64,000 nt of DNA from Kitasatospora sp. A2-31 (GTDB lineage Bacteria; Actinomycetota; Actinomycetes; Streptomycetales; Streptomycetaceae), in NCBI RefSeq assembly GCF_022288725.1, contig NZ_JAKNTA010000010.1, positions 192,398 to 256,397 of the forward strand, read 5' to 3'. Shown here piece by piece: positions 42,001 through 50,357 of this stretch. The notes under the pieces were generated by a model that did not search any database, had not been told where the DNA came from, and saw only the letters and a list, made by a program, of their open reading frames with translations. Positions within the stretch are counted from its first letter, which is position 1, and each line of letters opens with the position of its first letter. The position numbers and the translations under genes were made by a program.

Positions 42001-43623
42001 GTGAGCATCCGCAGTATCCGCACCCTTCTCGCGGACGACCCGGACGTCGGCGCCGGCAACGTCCTGACCGCCCGGCTGGCCCTGGGCCTCGGACTGGACG
42101 AACCACTGCTGACCTTCGACACCCCGGTGGACGACCACCCCGCCTGGCAGCCCTTCACCCTGCGCGAGCTCGACCGCGCCGTCCGCGCCCGGGCCGCGGC
42201 CCTGCACGCGCTCGGCATCACCCGCCGCGACCCGGTGGCGGTCCATGCCACGGACGCCGCGGACCACGTGCTGGCCTTCCTCGCGCTCGCCCGGCTCGGC
42301 GCCATCCCGGCGCTGCTCAACCCCAACGTCGACGGCGAGCGCGCCGCCCGCTACATCGCCGGGCTCCGCCCGGTCGGTGTCCTCGCCGACGCCGAGCACC
42401 TGGCCGCGCTGGCCGACCACGCCCCGGGCGCCCCCGTCCTCCCGGAGATCTCCACCCTCGGCGCGGGCGACCCGGACGCCGCCCCGGCGCCCCACCGGCC
42501 CTGGTCCGGCGATCCGGTGGCGATCACCCATTCCTCCGGCACCACCGGCATGCCCAAGGCCGTCGTCCACTCGCACGCAGGCCTGTACGCGGCGATCCGC
42601 CACCGGCTGCGGCTGCCCCGCCCGCAAGGCCAGGAGCGGATGCTCAGCGCCCTGCCGGCTCCGCACGCCGCCACCCTGATCGCCGTCAACCTCGCCCTCA
42701 GCTCCCACACCGAACTGGCCTTGCTGTCAAGGCAGTCGGGAGCCGGCGTGCTGGACGCGATCGAGAGCTGGCGGCCCAGCGGCGTGGTCGGCTTCGCCGC
42801 GACCTGGGCCGAGCTGGCCCACCACGACCTGTCCCGACGGGAGTTGGACTCCGTCTCGCTCTGGTGGAACACCGGTGACTGCGCCCACGAGGTGCACATC
42901 CGCCGCCTGATCGCCACCGGCAGCCGGGAGGCCGTCACCCGCCGCGGCCGGGTCCGCGAGCCCGGTTCGCTCTTCGTCGACGGCCTCGGCTCCACCGAGA
43001 TGGGCCACTCGCACTTCTTCATCACCCACGGCCCCGGCACCGAGCGGTACGGCCGCTGCGTGGGGCGCCCGCACGCCTTCGTCGACTGCGAGGTGGTCGG
43101 CCCGGACGGCGAACCGCTCGGCCCCGGCGAGGTCGGCGAACTGGCCACCGCCTCCCCCACCCTGGCACTCGGCTACTGGAACGACTCGGTCACCACGTTC
43201 CGGACCAGGATCCGCGGCCGCTTCCTCACCGGCGACCTGATGTACCGGGACGAGGAGGGCTACTACTACCACGTCGACCGCGCCGTGGACTCGGTCGAAC
43301 TCGGCGACGGCAGGAGGCTGTTCACCGCACTGTCGGAGGAACGCGTACTGGCCGCCTGCCCCGACGTGGTCGACTGCACGGTCGTGGCGGTGCGCGACGG
43401 TGAACAGGTCGTCACCGATGTGCTGCTGATCCTGAGCGCGGACGCCGACCCGGCGGCCGACCGCACCGAGGCCGTCACCGCCGCCCTCGACGAGGCCGTC
43501 GCGGCCACCGTCCGCCGGGTGCTGGTGGTGGGCGGCGACGACATTCCGCTCGGACCGACCGGCAAGGTCCGCAAGGTTCTGCTGCGCCGGCGCCACCTCG
43601 ACGCCGCGGCGGCCACCCGATGA
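42001..43623 (+). CDS. AMP-dependent acyl/aryl-acid ligase
   Basis: A 540-residue ANL-family enzyme. It has VAITHSSGTTGMPKAVVHSH (P-loop), the motif VDGLGSTEMGHSHFF in the A5 position, GRFLTGDLMYRDEEGYYYHVDRAVDS (A7-A8), and PLGPTGKVRKVLLRRR with the A10 Lys. The GTG at 42001 follows GGGAGG by about 11 bases. It overlaps the FabF-like KS gene by ATGA. A second ligase in one operon implies that two different acids are activated. The A5 segment STEMGHS differs from the first ligase's YGMTELG. Confidence 0.88.
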   Translation: MSIRSIRTLLADDPDVGAGNVLTARLALGLGLDEPLLTFDTPVDDHPAWQPFTLRELDRAVRARAAALHALGITRRDPVAVHATDAADHVLAFLALARLGAIPALLNPNVDGERAARYIAGLRPVGVLADAEHLAALADHAPGAPVLPEISTLGAGDPDAAPAPHRPWSGDPVAITHSSGTTGMPKAVVHSHAGLYAAIRHRLRLPRPQGQERMLSALPAPHAATLIAVNLALSSHTELALLSRQSGAGVLDAIESWRPSGVVGFAATWAELAHHDLSRRELDSVSLWWNTGDCAHEVHIRRLIATGSREAVTRRGRVREPGSLFVDGLGSTEMGHSHFFITHGPGTERYGRCVGRPHAFVDCEVVGPDGEPLGPGEVGELATASPTLALGYWNDSVTTFRTRIRGRFLTGDLMYRDEEGYYYHVDRAVDSVELGDGRRLFTALSEERVLAACPDVVDCTVVAVRDGEQVVTDVLLILSADADPAADRTEAVTAALDEAVAATVRRVLVVGGDDIPLGPTGKVRKVLLRRRHLDAAAATR

Positions 43624-44915
43624 CCGGCCCGCTGGCGAGCGCCCGCGCACGCACCACCGGCCGTCCGGGCGCCGTCGTCACCGGCATCGGCCTGGTCACA
43701 CCGGTCGGCCGCAAGCCCGCCGAGGTCTTCGACGCCCTCGCCGCCGGCCGCTCCGGCATCCGCGCGCTGCCCGAGGAGCACGCCGCGCACGGCTGGCTCA
43801 CCGCCGCCGGCGTCGCACCGCCGCTGGACGGCCGCGAGGTGCTGCCGCCCACCGAGACCCGGTGCGTGGACCGCTTCGTCCTGCTCGCCCTCGCCGCGGC
43901 CGACGACGCGCTCGCCGACGCCGGGCTGGTGGTGGGCCGCGACGCCGACCCGCACCGCACCGCGGTCGTCCTTGCGACCGGCGGGGGCGGACTGGAGACC
44001 TTCGAGCAGCAGTCGCACCGCCGGCTGGAGCGCGGCCGCCCAGGCGTCAGCCCTTACCTGCTGCCCGGCATGCTCTCCAACATGGCCACCGCCCGGGTCG
44101 CCATCAAGCACGGCATCCGCGGCTTCAGTTCGGCGATCGTGACGGCCTGCGCGGCCGGCGCCCAGGCCGTCGCGGAGGGCCTGCGACTGATCCGGGCCGG
44201 CGACGCCGACGTGGTGGTGTGCGGCGGAAGCGAGTCCTCGCTGCATCCGACCATCGCCGCCGCCTTCACCAACGCCAGGGCTCTCTCCTCGGGTTGGGAG
44301 GACCCGGCGCAGGCGAGCCGCCCCTTCGACGCCCGCCGCAACGGCTTCGTGCTCGGCGAGGGCAGCGCCGTCCTGGTGCTGGAACGCGCCGAGCACGCCG
44401 ATGCCCGCGGCGCGGCCGGCTACGCCGACCTGACCGGGTGGGGCGCCTCCACCGACGCCCACCACCCCACCATGCCGCGCCCGGACGGCGCGGGCGCGGC
44501 CGACGCGATGCGGGGCGCGCTCGCCGACGCGGGTCTGGCACCGGCCGACATCGGCTACGTCAACGCCCACGGGACCGGCACCAGGCTCGGCGACGCCGCC
44601 GAGAGCGCCGCGCTGCGCGCCGTCTTCGGTGAGCACGGCCCGGCGGTCAGCTCCACCAAGGGCGCCACCGGCCATCTGCTGGGCGCCGCAGGGGCGTTGG
44701 AGGCAGCGGTCACCGCACTCGCAGTGGCCCGGAGAACGCTGCCGCCCACGGTGAACCTCACCGACCCCGATCCGGCCTGTGCGCTCGACCACGTCCGCGG
44801 CGCAGCCCGGTCCGCACCGCTGCGGGCCGCGCTCAGCAACGCCTTCGCCTTCGGCGGCCACAACCTCAGCCTGGTCTTCGGCCCGGCATCCACCCGGTCC
44901 GACCGCAGGGCCTAG
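43620..44915 (+). CDS. FabF-like beta-ketoacyl synthase, canonical triad
   Basis: A 431-residue KAS II-like condensing enzyme. It has the full triad: VTACAAGAQAVAEGL (Cys), YVNAHGTGTRLGD (His) and SSTKGATGHLLGAAGALEA (Lys/His). RRNGFVLGEGSAVLVLE and NAFAFGGHNLSLVFG are also conserved. ATGA overlap at the start couples it to the ligase. It therefore differs from the KS at 40034 in having the intact His and could be the active elongating enzyme. No ketoreductase, dehydratase or enoyl reductase gene is nearby. Confidence 0.93.
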   Translation: MTGPLASARARTTGRPGAVVTGIGLVTPVGRKPAEVFDALAAGRSGIRALPEEHAAHGWLTAAGVAPPLDGREVLPPTETRCVDRFVLLALAAADDALADAGLVVGRDADPHRTAVVLATGGGGLETFEQQSHRRLERGRPGVSPYLLPGMLSNMATARVAIKHGIRGFSSAIVTACAAGAQAVAEGLRLIRAGDADVVVCGGSESSLHPTIAAAFTNARALSSGWEDPAQASRPFDARRNGFVLGEGSAVLVLERAEHADARGAAGYADLTGWGASTDAHHPTMPRPDGAGAADAMRGALADAGLAPADIGYVNAHGTGTRLGDAAESAALRAVFGEHGPAVSSTKGATGHLLGAAGALEAAVTALAVARRTLPPTVNLTDPDPACALDHVRGAARSAPLRAALSNAFAFGGHNLSLVFGPASTRSDRRA

Positions 44916-45028
44916 GGGCCGCTCGTTCGGATCCTGCCGGGCGCGCGGCGCCCTGGCCGCGCGTGCATCCCGCGCCGGTCGGCCCCACGCCCGGCCACCC
45001 GTCCCACGCCACCCCCGGGGAGAACCCG

Positions 45029-46063
45029 TTGTCCATCCAGTCCATCACCCATGTCGAGTTCCACTGCACGGACGCCGGCCTGGCCGCGGCCCGCCTCGGC
45101 GCCGACTACGGCTTCACCGTGGAGCCCGGCGTCCCGCAGCCGGACGGCCTGCGTACCGTCCGGCTGCGCCAGGGATCCATCCGGCTGCACTTCCACTCGG
45201 CCACCGATCCGGCCCACCCGGTGGCCCGGTACGCGGCCCGGCACGGCGACGGCGTCGCGGTGATCGCCCTCGGCTGCACCGACCCGCGGGCCTCGCTGGA
45301 GCGCGCGGAGCGGCACGGCGCCGTCGTGCTGGACCGGGCCGGCGGGCTGGTGGCCGGTTTCGGGGACGTGGCCCTGCGGTTCGTGCCCCAGCCGGACCGG
45401 GCCGCCGCCGTTGCTGCCGCGGGGGCCCCGGCGGCGGGGCCGGCCACGGCTCCCACGCCCGCCGACGCGCTGCTGGAGGCGCTCGACCACGCCGCGATCT
45501 GCGTCCCGGCCGGCGAACTGGCCCCCGCCGTCCGATTCTGCGAGGCCGCCCTCGGCCTGCACCGGATCTTCGGCGAGTACATCGAGGTCGGCGAGCAGGC
45601 GATGGACTCGAGCGTGGTCCAGAGCGCATCCGGGGAGGTGACCTTCACGCTGATCGAGCCGGACACCGCCCGCCGGCCCGGCCAGATCGACACCTTCCTG
45701 GCCGACCACGACGGCGCCGGCGTCCAGCACCTGGCCTTCCGCACCGGCGACATCGCCACCGCCGTCCGGGCCGGCCGCGCCCGCGGCGTCGAGTTCCTCA
45801 GCACACCGGGTGCCTACTACGACGCGCTGGCCGAACGGCTCGGCGGCACCGCCATCCCGGTCGGGACGCTGCGCGAGCTGGACGTCCTGGTCGACCAGGA
45901 CCACGGCGGCCAGCTCTTCCAGATCTTCGCCCGCTCCACCCACCCGCGCCGGACGTTCTTCCTGGAACTGATCGAGCGCCAGGGCGCGGGCACCTTCGGC
46001 ACCGCCAACATCAAGGCCCTCTACGAGGCCGTCGAACGGCAGCGCGCCGCCGCCTCCGTCTGA
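45029..46063 (+). CDS. hmaS: 4-hydroxymandelate synthase
   Basis: A 344-residue non-heme Fe(II) dioxygenase of the HPPD/HMS family, converting 4-hydroxyphenylpyruvate to (S)-4-hydroxymandelate. Iron ligands are His in LLEALDHAAICVPA, His in GAGVQHLAFRTGD and Glu in RTFFLELIER. HPPD has N-E-P in its substrate region; this protein reads EVTFTLIEPDTARR, the Hms-type replacement. With hmo and hpgT in the same cluster this favours Hms over HPPD. The TTG at 45029 follows GGGGAG by six bases. It is the first step of the Hpg route and lies in the plus-strand operon. Confidence 0.9.
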   Translation: MSIQSITHVEFHCTDAGLAAARLGADYGFTVEPGVPQPDGLRTVRLRQGSIRLHFHSATDPAHPVARYAARHGDGVAVIALGCTDPRASLERAERHGAVVLDRAGGLVAGFGDVALRFVPQPDRAAAVAAAGAPAAGPATAPTPADALLEALDHAAICVPAGELAPAVRFCEAALGLHRIFGEYIEVGEQAMDSSVVQSASGEVTFTLIEPDTARRPGQIDTFLADHDGAGVQHLAFRTGDIATAVRAGRARGVEFLSTPGAYYDALAERLGGTAIPVGTLRELDVLVDQDHGGQLFQIFARSTHPRRTFFLELIERQGAGTFGTANIKALYEAVERQRAAASV

Positions 46064-46143
46064 CCGCCCCCGCCCCGACCCGACCAGTGGCGCCGGCCGG
46101 CACCGCCGACCGGACGCTGCGACCAGAACAGGAGGCCCGACCC

Positions 46144-47058
46144 GTGACCACCGCGACCGCGTTCCGCCTGACCGAGGCCGAGCACGCGCTGCTGCCCACC
46201 CCCGAGGAGGTGGCCGGCTACCAGGAGCACGGCTGGTACCTCTCCCGCCGGCTCTTCGGCGACGAGGAACTGGACGCCCTGCAGGCCGCCACCGAGGAGT
46301 ACTACGAGGGCCACCGCGACCGCGAGCTGCCCGTCCGCCCGCCGAACCTCGCCTCCTGGGAGCCCGCGCACGGGCCCGTCCAGCGGCACAACGACTACGT
46401 GCACTACGAGAGCCACGCGATCGGCGCGATCCTGCGCAAACCGCTGCTCGGGGCCGTCGCCGCGCTGCTCTCCGGCGCGGCGGAGATCCGGGTGTTCCAG
46501 GCCACCCTGATCTACAAGCCCCCGGTGCCCGAGGAGCCCACCAACCAGGTGCCCTGGCACTTCGACAAGCACTACTGGCAGACCTCCAGCTCCGAGCGGA
46601 TGCTCACCGCGTTCCTGCCGTTCCACGACTGCCGGGAGGAGAACGGCACCATCACCATGGTCGACGGCAGCCACCGCTGGCGGGAGCTGGACTCCGGCGA
46701 GGACTCGACCCGGCACTTCGCCCGGCGCGACCGCTCCGAGCTGGAGGAGCTCCTCGCGGCGAACGCCCGGTTCAACGGCCAGGAGGTCCGCAAGGTCCCG
46801 ATGGTGATCCCGCGCGGGCACGTCAGCTTCCACCACTGCCGGACGTACCACGGCAGCGGGCCCAACCTCGCCGCCGTCCCCCGCCGCGCGGTCTCGCTGC
46901 ACCTGCAGGACGGCGGCAACGAGTACCGCGGCCACACCCGGCCGGACGGCAGCCCGGTGGTCTACAACCACGACGTGGTGGTCCGGCGCACACCCGACGG
47001 CCGGCCCGACTACGCCGACCCGGAGATCTGCCCGACGATCTGGCGGGGAGCCCTGTGA
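46144..47058 (+). CDS. phytanoyl-CoA dioxygenase (PhyH) family protein
   Basis: A 304-residue Fe(II)/2-oxoglutarate oxygenase. Metal ligands are in QVPWHFDKHYWQT (His-x-Asp) and in FHHCRTYHGSGPNLA, with a distal His. The 2-oxoglutarate Arg is probably the one in PRRAVSLHLQDG. Other family signs are YQEHGWYLSRRLFGDEEL and TMVDGSHRW. AGGAGG precedes the GTG. Its stop overlaps the E1-alpha start (GTGA). It likely hydroxylates, desaturates or cyclises a cluster intermediate. Substrate is unknown. Confidence 0.9.
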   Translation: MTTATAFRLTEAEHALLPTPEEVAGYQEHGWYLSRRLFGDEELDALQAATEEYYEGHRDRELPVRPPNLASWEPAHGPVQRHNDYVHYESHAIGAILRKPLLGAVAALLSGAAEIRVFQATLIYKPPVPEEPTNQVPWHFDKHYWQTSSSERMLTAFLPFHDCREENGTITMVDGSHRWRELDSGEDSTRHFARRDRSELEELLAANARFNGQEVRKVPMVIPRGHVSFHHCRTYHGSGPNLAAVPRRAVSLHLQDGGNEYRGHTRPDGSPVVYNHDVVVRRTPDGRPDYADPEICPTIWRGAL

Positions 47059-48140
47059 CGCCCCAGGCGTCGATCATCGGGCCCGTGGAGCCGGCCACCG
47101 GACCGGCGGTGTCGTCCGCCGGTCCCGCGGAGTCGTCCGCCGGTCCCGCGGAGTCGTCCGCGATCGCGCCCCTCGGTACTCCCGGGCAGCGGTACCGGAT
47201 GCTGCGCCTGATCCGCGGCTTCGAGGAGTCGGCACTCGGCCTGGTCCGGAGCGGGGTGATCCCCGGCGGCATCCACCCGTACATCGGGCAGGAGGCCGTC
47301 GCGGTCGGCGTCTGCGCCGCGCTCGGTCCCGCCGACCGGCTCACGTCCACCCACCGCGGCCACGGCCACGTCCTCGCCCGGGGCGCCGCGCCGCACCGGC
47401 TTCTCGCCGAACTGGCCGGCCGGGTGGACGGGTTGAACAAGGGGCGGGGCGGCTCTATGCACGCCGCCGACCTCTCGTTGGGGATCCTCGGCGCGAACGG
47501 CATCGTCGGCGCCGGCGCGCCGATCGCGGTCGGTGCCGCCTGGGCGGCCCGGGAGTCCGGCCACGACGGGGTGGCGGTCTCCTTCTTCGGCGACGGCGCG
47601 CTCAACCAGGGCGTGCTCCTGGAGTCGCTGAACCTGGCCGCGATGTGGCGGGCCCCGGTGGTCTTCGTCTGCGAGAACAACGGCTACGCCACCACCCTGC
47701 CCGCCGCGAGCGCGGTCGCCGGCAGCGCGCTCGGCCGGGCCGCCGCCTTCGGGATCCCGGCGGTCGCGGTCGACGGGATGGACACCGAGGCCGTCCGGGC
47801 TGCCGCCGAGGAGGCGGTGGCCCGGGCCCGCGCCGGCGGGGGCCCGGGGTTCCTGGAATGCCGCACCTACCGCTTCGAGGGCCACCACACCATGGAGCGC
47901 CGGATGAAGCTGCACTACCGCACCGCGGAGGAGGTGGCCGCCTGGCGCGAGCGCGACCCGCTGCCGCGAGCCGCCGCCGCGATCGGGCCGGCCGAGGCCG
48001 GTGCGCTGGACGCCGAGGTGGCGGCCGAACTGGCGGCGGCCGAGCGGTTCGCCCTCGCCTCCGCCCACCCCGACCCGGACGGCGCGTCCGCGTACCTGTA
48101 CGCGGACGGGCTGCGCCCGCGGGCGGGGGCGGGAACATGA
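47055..48140 (+). CDS. ThDP-dependent 2-oxo-acid dehydrogenase E1 alpha-like subunit
   Basis: A 361-residue alpha subunit of a heterotetrameric 2-oxo-acid dehydrogenase. It has GQRYRMLRLIRGFEESALGLV, GGIHPYIGQEAVAVGV, STHRGHGHVLARG, GRGGSMH, and GDGALNQGVLLESLNLAAMWRAPVVFVCENNGYA (GDG...NN ThDP/Mg motif in pieces). The first 40 residues have a repeated PAESSAG tail. Expected reaction is decarboxylation of an alpha-keto acid with acyl transfer. The nearest keto acids of the route are 4-hydroxyphenylpyruvate and 4-hydroxybenzoylformate. No E2 or E3 gene is present. It is separated from the beta gene by a triple tandem repeat. Confidence 0.92.
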   Translation: MTPQASIIGPVEPATGPAVSSAGPAESSAGPAESSAIAPLGTPGQRYRMLRLIRGFEESALGLVRSGVIPGGIHPYIGQEAVAVGVCAALGPADRLTSTHRGHGHVLARGAAPHRLLAELAGRVDGLNKGRGGSMHAADLSLGILGANGIVGAGAPIAVGAAWAARESGHDGVAVSFFGDGALNQGVLLESLNLAAMWRAPVVFVCENNGYATTLPAASAVAGSALGRAAAFGIPAVAVDGMDTEAVRAAAEEAVARARAGGGPGFLECRTYRFEGHHTMERRMKLHYRTAEEVAAWRERDPLPRAAAAIGPAEAGALDAEVAAELAAAERFALASAHPDPDGASAYLYADGLRPRAGAGT

Positions 48141-48367
48141 GCGCACCCGGAGAGCGAGTCATCGAAAGGTGCGGCTGGGCGAATGCCCCTGGTGAGCGGA
48201 GCGAGGCGGGCGCATGAGCGAGCGCAGCGAGCGAATCATCGGAAGGGGCGGCTGGGCGAATGCCCCTGGCGAGCGGAGCGAGGCGGGCGCATGAGCGAGC
48301 GCAGCGAGCGAATCATCGAAAGGTGCGGCTGGGCGAATGCCCCTGGCGAGCGGAGCGAGGCGGGCGC
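48137..48367. repeat. three tandem copies of a 77-bp unit between the two E1 genes
   Basis: Copies occupy 48137-48213, 48214-48290 and 48291-48367 with an exact 77-base period. Copies 2 and 3 are almost identical and copy 1 is diverged at its start. Each opens with ATG. Copies 2 and 3 have GAGCGAGCGCAGCGAGCGAA followed by TCATC (peptide MSERSERII); all share GGCTGGGCGAATGCCCCTGG and end GCGAGCGGAGCGAGGCGGGC or a close variant. Copy 1 starts on the ATG that overlaps the E1-alpha stop; the third runs up to the E1-beta ATG at 48368. As 77 is not a multiple of 3, reading frame shifts with each copy. Confidence 0.9.
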
Positions 48368-49327
48368 ATGAAGCTTTCCTACACCAAGGCGCTCAACCGG
48401 GCGCTCGCCGACGAGCTCGCGGCGGACCCCGCGGTCTGCGTCTTCGGCGAGGACGTGGGCGCCGGCATGGCCGGCCCGACCCTCGGCCTGCTGGACCGCT
48501 TCGGGCCCGGGCGGATCGTCGACACCCCGCTCTCCGAACAGGCCTTCACCGCGATGGCGATCGGCGCCGCCCTGTCCGGTCGCCGCCCGGTGCTGGAGTT
48601 CCAGATCCCCTCGCTCCTCTTCCTCGTGTACGAGCAACTCGTCAACCAGGCGCACAAGTTCTCGCTGATGACCGGTGGCCAGGCGGGCGTTCCGCTGACC
48701 TGCCTGGTCCCGGGCTCCGGCTCCCGGGACGGCTGGGCGGGCCAGCACTCGGACCACCCGTACAGCCTGTTCGCGCATGCCGGGGTGAAGACCGTGGTGC
48801 CCGCCACCCCGACGGACGCCTACGGCCTGCTCCGCTCGGCCGTCCGCGACCCCGACCCGGTGGTGGTGTTCGCCCCGGCCGCCGCCCTGCCGGTGCGCGA
48901 GACCGTCACCTGGGAGCTCGCGCCGGTCCCGCTCGGCTCGGCCCGGGTGCACCGGTCGGGCACCGACGTCACGCTGGTCGCGATCGGACACCTGGTGCAC
49001 GACGCGCTGGAGGTGGCCCGGGAAATGGCCGACGAGATCTCGGTCGAGGTGTTCGACCCGCGCACCCTCCACCCGTTCGACTGGGCGGCGCTCGCCGCCT
49101 CGCTGGATCGCACCGGCCGCCTGGTGGTCGTCGACGACTCCAACCGCAGCTGCGGAATCGGGGCCGAGGTGCTGGCCACCGCCGCCGAGGAGATGCGGCT
49201 CACCGCCCCGCCGCGCCGGATCACCCGCCCGGACGGCGCGGTACTGCCGTTCGCCCCGGCACTCGACCGCGCCCTCCAGCCCGGCCGGGAGCAGCTGCGG
49301 CACGCCCTGCGCGCCGTCGTGAAGTAA
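48368..49327 (+). CDS. 2-oxo-acid dehydrogenase E1 beta-like subunit
   Basis: A 319-residue beta subunit (transketolase-like pyrimidine-binding plus C-terminal domain). Signs are YTKALNRALADELAADPAVCVFGEDVG, PLSEQAFTAMAIGAALSGRRPVLEFQ (ThDP Glu), PSLLFLVYEQLVNQAHKF, and HSDHPYSLFAHAGVKTV. SLDRTGRLVVVDDSNRSCGIGAEVL lies in the C-terminal half. It pairs with the alpha subunit upstream. The ATG follows the GCGGGCGC end of the third repeat, so its ribosome site is poor (GGCGGG). If translation is from the repeat copies, an extended leader peptide is conceivable. Confidence 0.92.
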   Translation: MKLSYTKALNRALADELAADPAVCVFGEDVGAGMAGPTLGLLDRFGPGRIVDTPLSEQAFTAMAIGAALSGRRPVLEFQIPSLLFLVYEQLVNQAHKFSLMTGGQAGVPLTCLVPGSGSRDGWAGQHSDHPYSLFAHAGVKTVVPATPTDAYGLLRSAVRDPDPVVVFAPAAALPVRETVTWELAPVPLGSARVHRSGTDVTLVAIGHLVHDALEVAREMADEISVEVFDPRTLHPFDWAALAASLDRTGRLVVVDDSNRSCGIGAEVLATAAEEMRLTAPPRRITRPDGAVLPFAPALDRALQPGREQLRHALRAVVK

Positions 49328-49348
49328 CTCCGTTATCGCGCAACCCCT

Positions 49349-49376
49349 TTGCTTCATGTGCACCTCGTGTCAGAAT
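49349..49376 (+). promoter_or_regulatory. possible promoter for the DUF3050 gene
   Basis: TTGCTT (49349-49354) and CAGAAT (49371-49376) are spaced by 16 bases in an AT-richer gap of 76 bases after the E1-beta gene. This may let the DUF3050 gene be expressed on its own as well as by read-through. Confidence 0.35.
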
Positions 49377-49403
49377 CCGGTTCCCCACGTGAAGGAGCTT
49401 CAC

Positions 49404-50195
49404 ATGTCCACCAACCGTTACCACTGGGACCGTTCGCACCCGGGCCTGACCGGCCTGCAGCAGGCGATCGAGCCGCTCCGCCGCGAAGTCGTCTCCCACA
49501 CCGTGTACGGCGGGCTCACCAGCATCGAGCGCGTCCGCACCTTCCTGGACCGGCACGTCTTCGCCGTCTGGGACTTCATGTCGCTGCTGAAGAGCCTGCA
49601 GCGCGAACTGACCTGCGTCGACGTCCCGTGGGTTCCGAACGGGCCGACCGCCAGCCGCCGGCTGATCAACGAGATCGTGCTGGTGGAGGAGAGCGACGAG
49701 CTGGGCGAGGGGTTCATCAGCCACTTCGAGCTCTACGTCGAGGGCATGCGGCAGGCCGGCGCCGATCCGCGACCGGTCGAGGAGTTCCTCGCGCTGCTGG
49801 GCGCGGGCACGCCGGTGCCGGAGGCACTGAAGGCCGCCGGGGTGCCGCAGGCCGCCGTCGACTTCACCGCCACCACCTGGGAGATCATCGAGAACGCGCC
49901 GGTGCACTGCCGGGCGGCCGCCTTCGCGTTCGGCCGCGAGGACCTCATCCCGGACATGTTCGCCCAGGTGATCCGGATCGAGGACCCGGACGGCGCGCTC
50001 ACCGTCTTCAAGGACTACCTGGCCCGGCACATCGAGGTCGACGGTGAGCAGCACACCCCGATGGCGATGCAGATGCTGATCGACCTCAACGGGGAGGACG
50101 AGGCCAAGTGGGCGGCCTGCGCGGAGACCGTCCGGCTCGCCCTGCAGGCCCGGGTGCGGCTCTGGACGGCGATCGAGGAGGCCTTCCCGGCCTGA
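49404..50195 (+). CDS. DUF3050 protein, heme-oxygenase-like diiron oxidase fold candidate
   Basis: A 263-residue all-helical protein matching DUF3050, which has the heme-oxygenase-like fold (TenA/HDO-like). It starts WDRSHPGLTGLQQAIEPLR, and shows FLDRHVFAVWDFMSLLKSLQ, NEIVLVEESDEL, FISHFELYVEGMRQAG and YLARHIEVDGEQHTPMAMQML. Possible metal ligands are a Glu (EIVLVEESDE), His-x-x-x-Glu-like positions, and H-x3-D-x3-H in ARHIEVDGEQH. These resemble the pattern of di-iron HDOs but are not proof. GAAGGAG precedes the ATG. Function in the cluster is unknown: an oxidative C-C, C-N or N-O step is a guess. Confidence 0.82.
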   Translation: MSTNRYHWDRSHPGLTGLQQAIEPLRREVVSHTVYGGLTSIERVRTFLDRHVFAVWDFMSLLKSLQRELTCVDVPWVPNGPTASRRLINEIVLVEESDELGEGFISHFELYVEGMRQAGADPRPVEEFLALLGAGTPVPEALKAAGVPQAAVDFTATTWEIIENAPVHCRAAAFAFGREDLIPDMFAQVIRIEDPDGALTVFKDYLARHIEVDGEQHTPMAMQMLIDLNGEDEAKWAACAETVRLALQARVRLWTAIEEAFPA

Positions 50196-50254
50196 CCAGC
50201 AGCCCGACCAACAGCCTGACCACCGGCCCGACCACCGGCCCGACCACCGGCTGG
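50195..50254. repeat. 12-bp minisatellite, five units
   Basis: Units of 12 bases run from the last base of the DUF3050 stop: ACCAGCAGCCCG, ACCAACAGCCTG, ACCACCGGCCCG twice and ACCACCGGCTGG. The last three are nearly identical and the first two diverged. It is noncoding in the gene's frame, since it follows the stop. Confidence 0.7.
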
Positions 50255-50310
50255 CGCCTGACCGAGGGCCGGGCCTGACGCCCCGCACCGACGCCGGGGC
50301 GGGAACGACG

Positions 50311-50338
50311 AGGGGGGGCGGCCGCCGGTCGCCCCCCT
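50311..50338. terminator. hairpin ending the long plus-strand operon
   Basis: GGGGGGCG (50313-50320) pairs with CGCCCCCC (50330-50337) around a nine-base loop, between the DUF3050 gene and the convergent acyltransferase gene ending at 50358. Confidence 0.5.
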
Positions 50339-50357
50339 CCCCTGCTCCCCGGCCCGC

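Noticed and set aside
45029..46063. Homogentisate-forming HPPD of tyrosine breakdown
   Set aside because: The N-E-P substrate motif is I-E-P as in hydroxymandelate synthases, and hmo and hpgT are in the same cluster; no homogentisate genes are near.
48137..48367. CRISPR-like array
   Set aside because: The units are contiguous 77-bp direct repeats with no spacers, and no cas genes are present.
47055..49327. Housekeeping branched-chain keto-acid or acetoin dehydrogenase
   Set aside because: No E2 or E3 gene accompanies the pair, and it is embedded by stop-start overlap in the biosynthetic operon.
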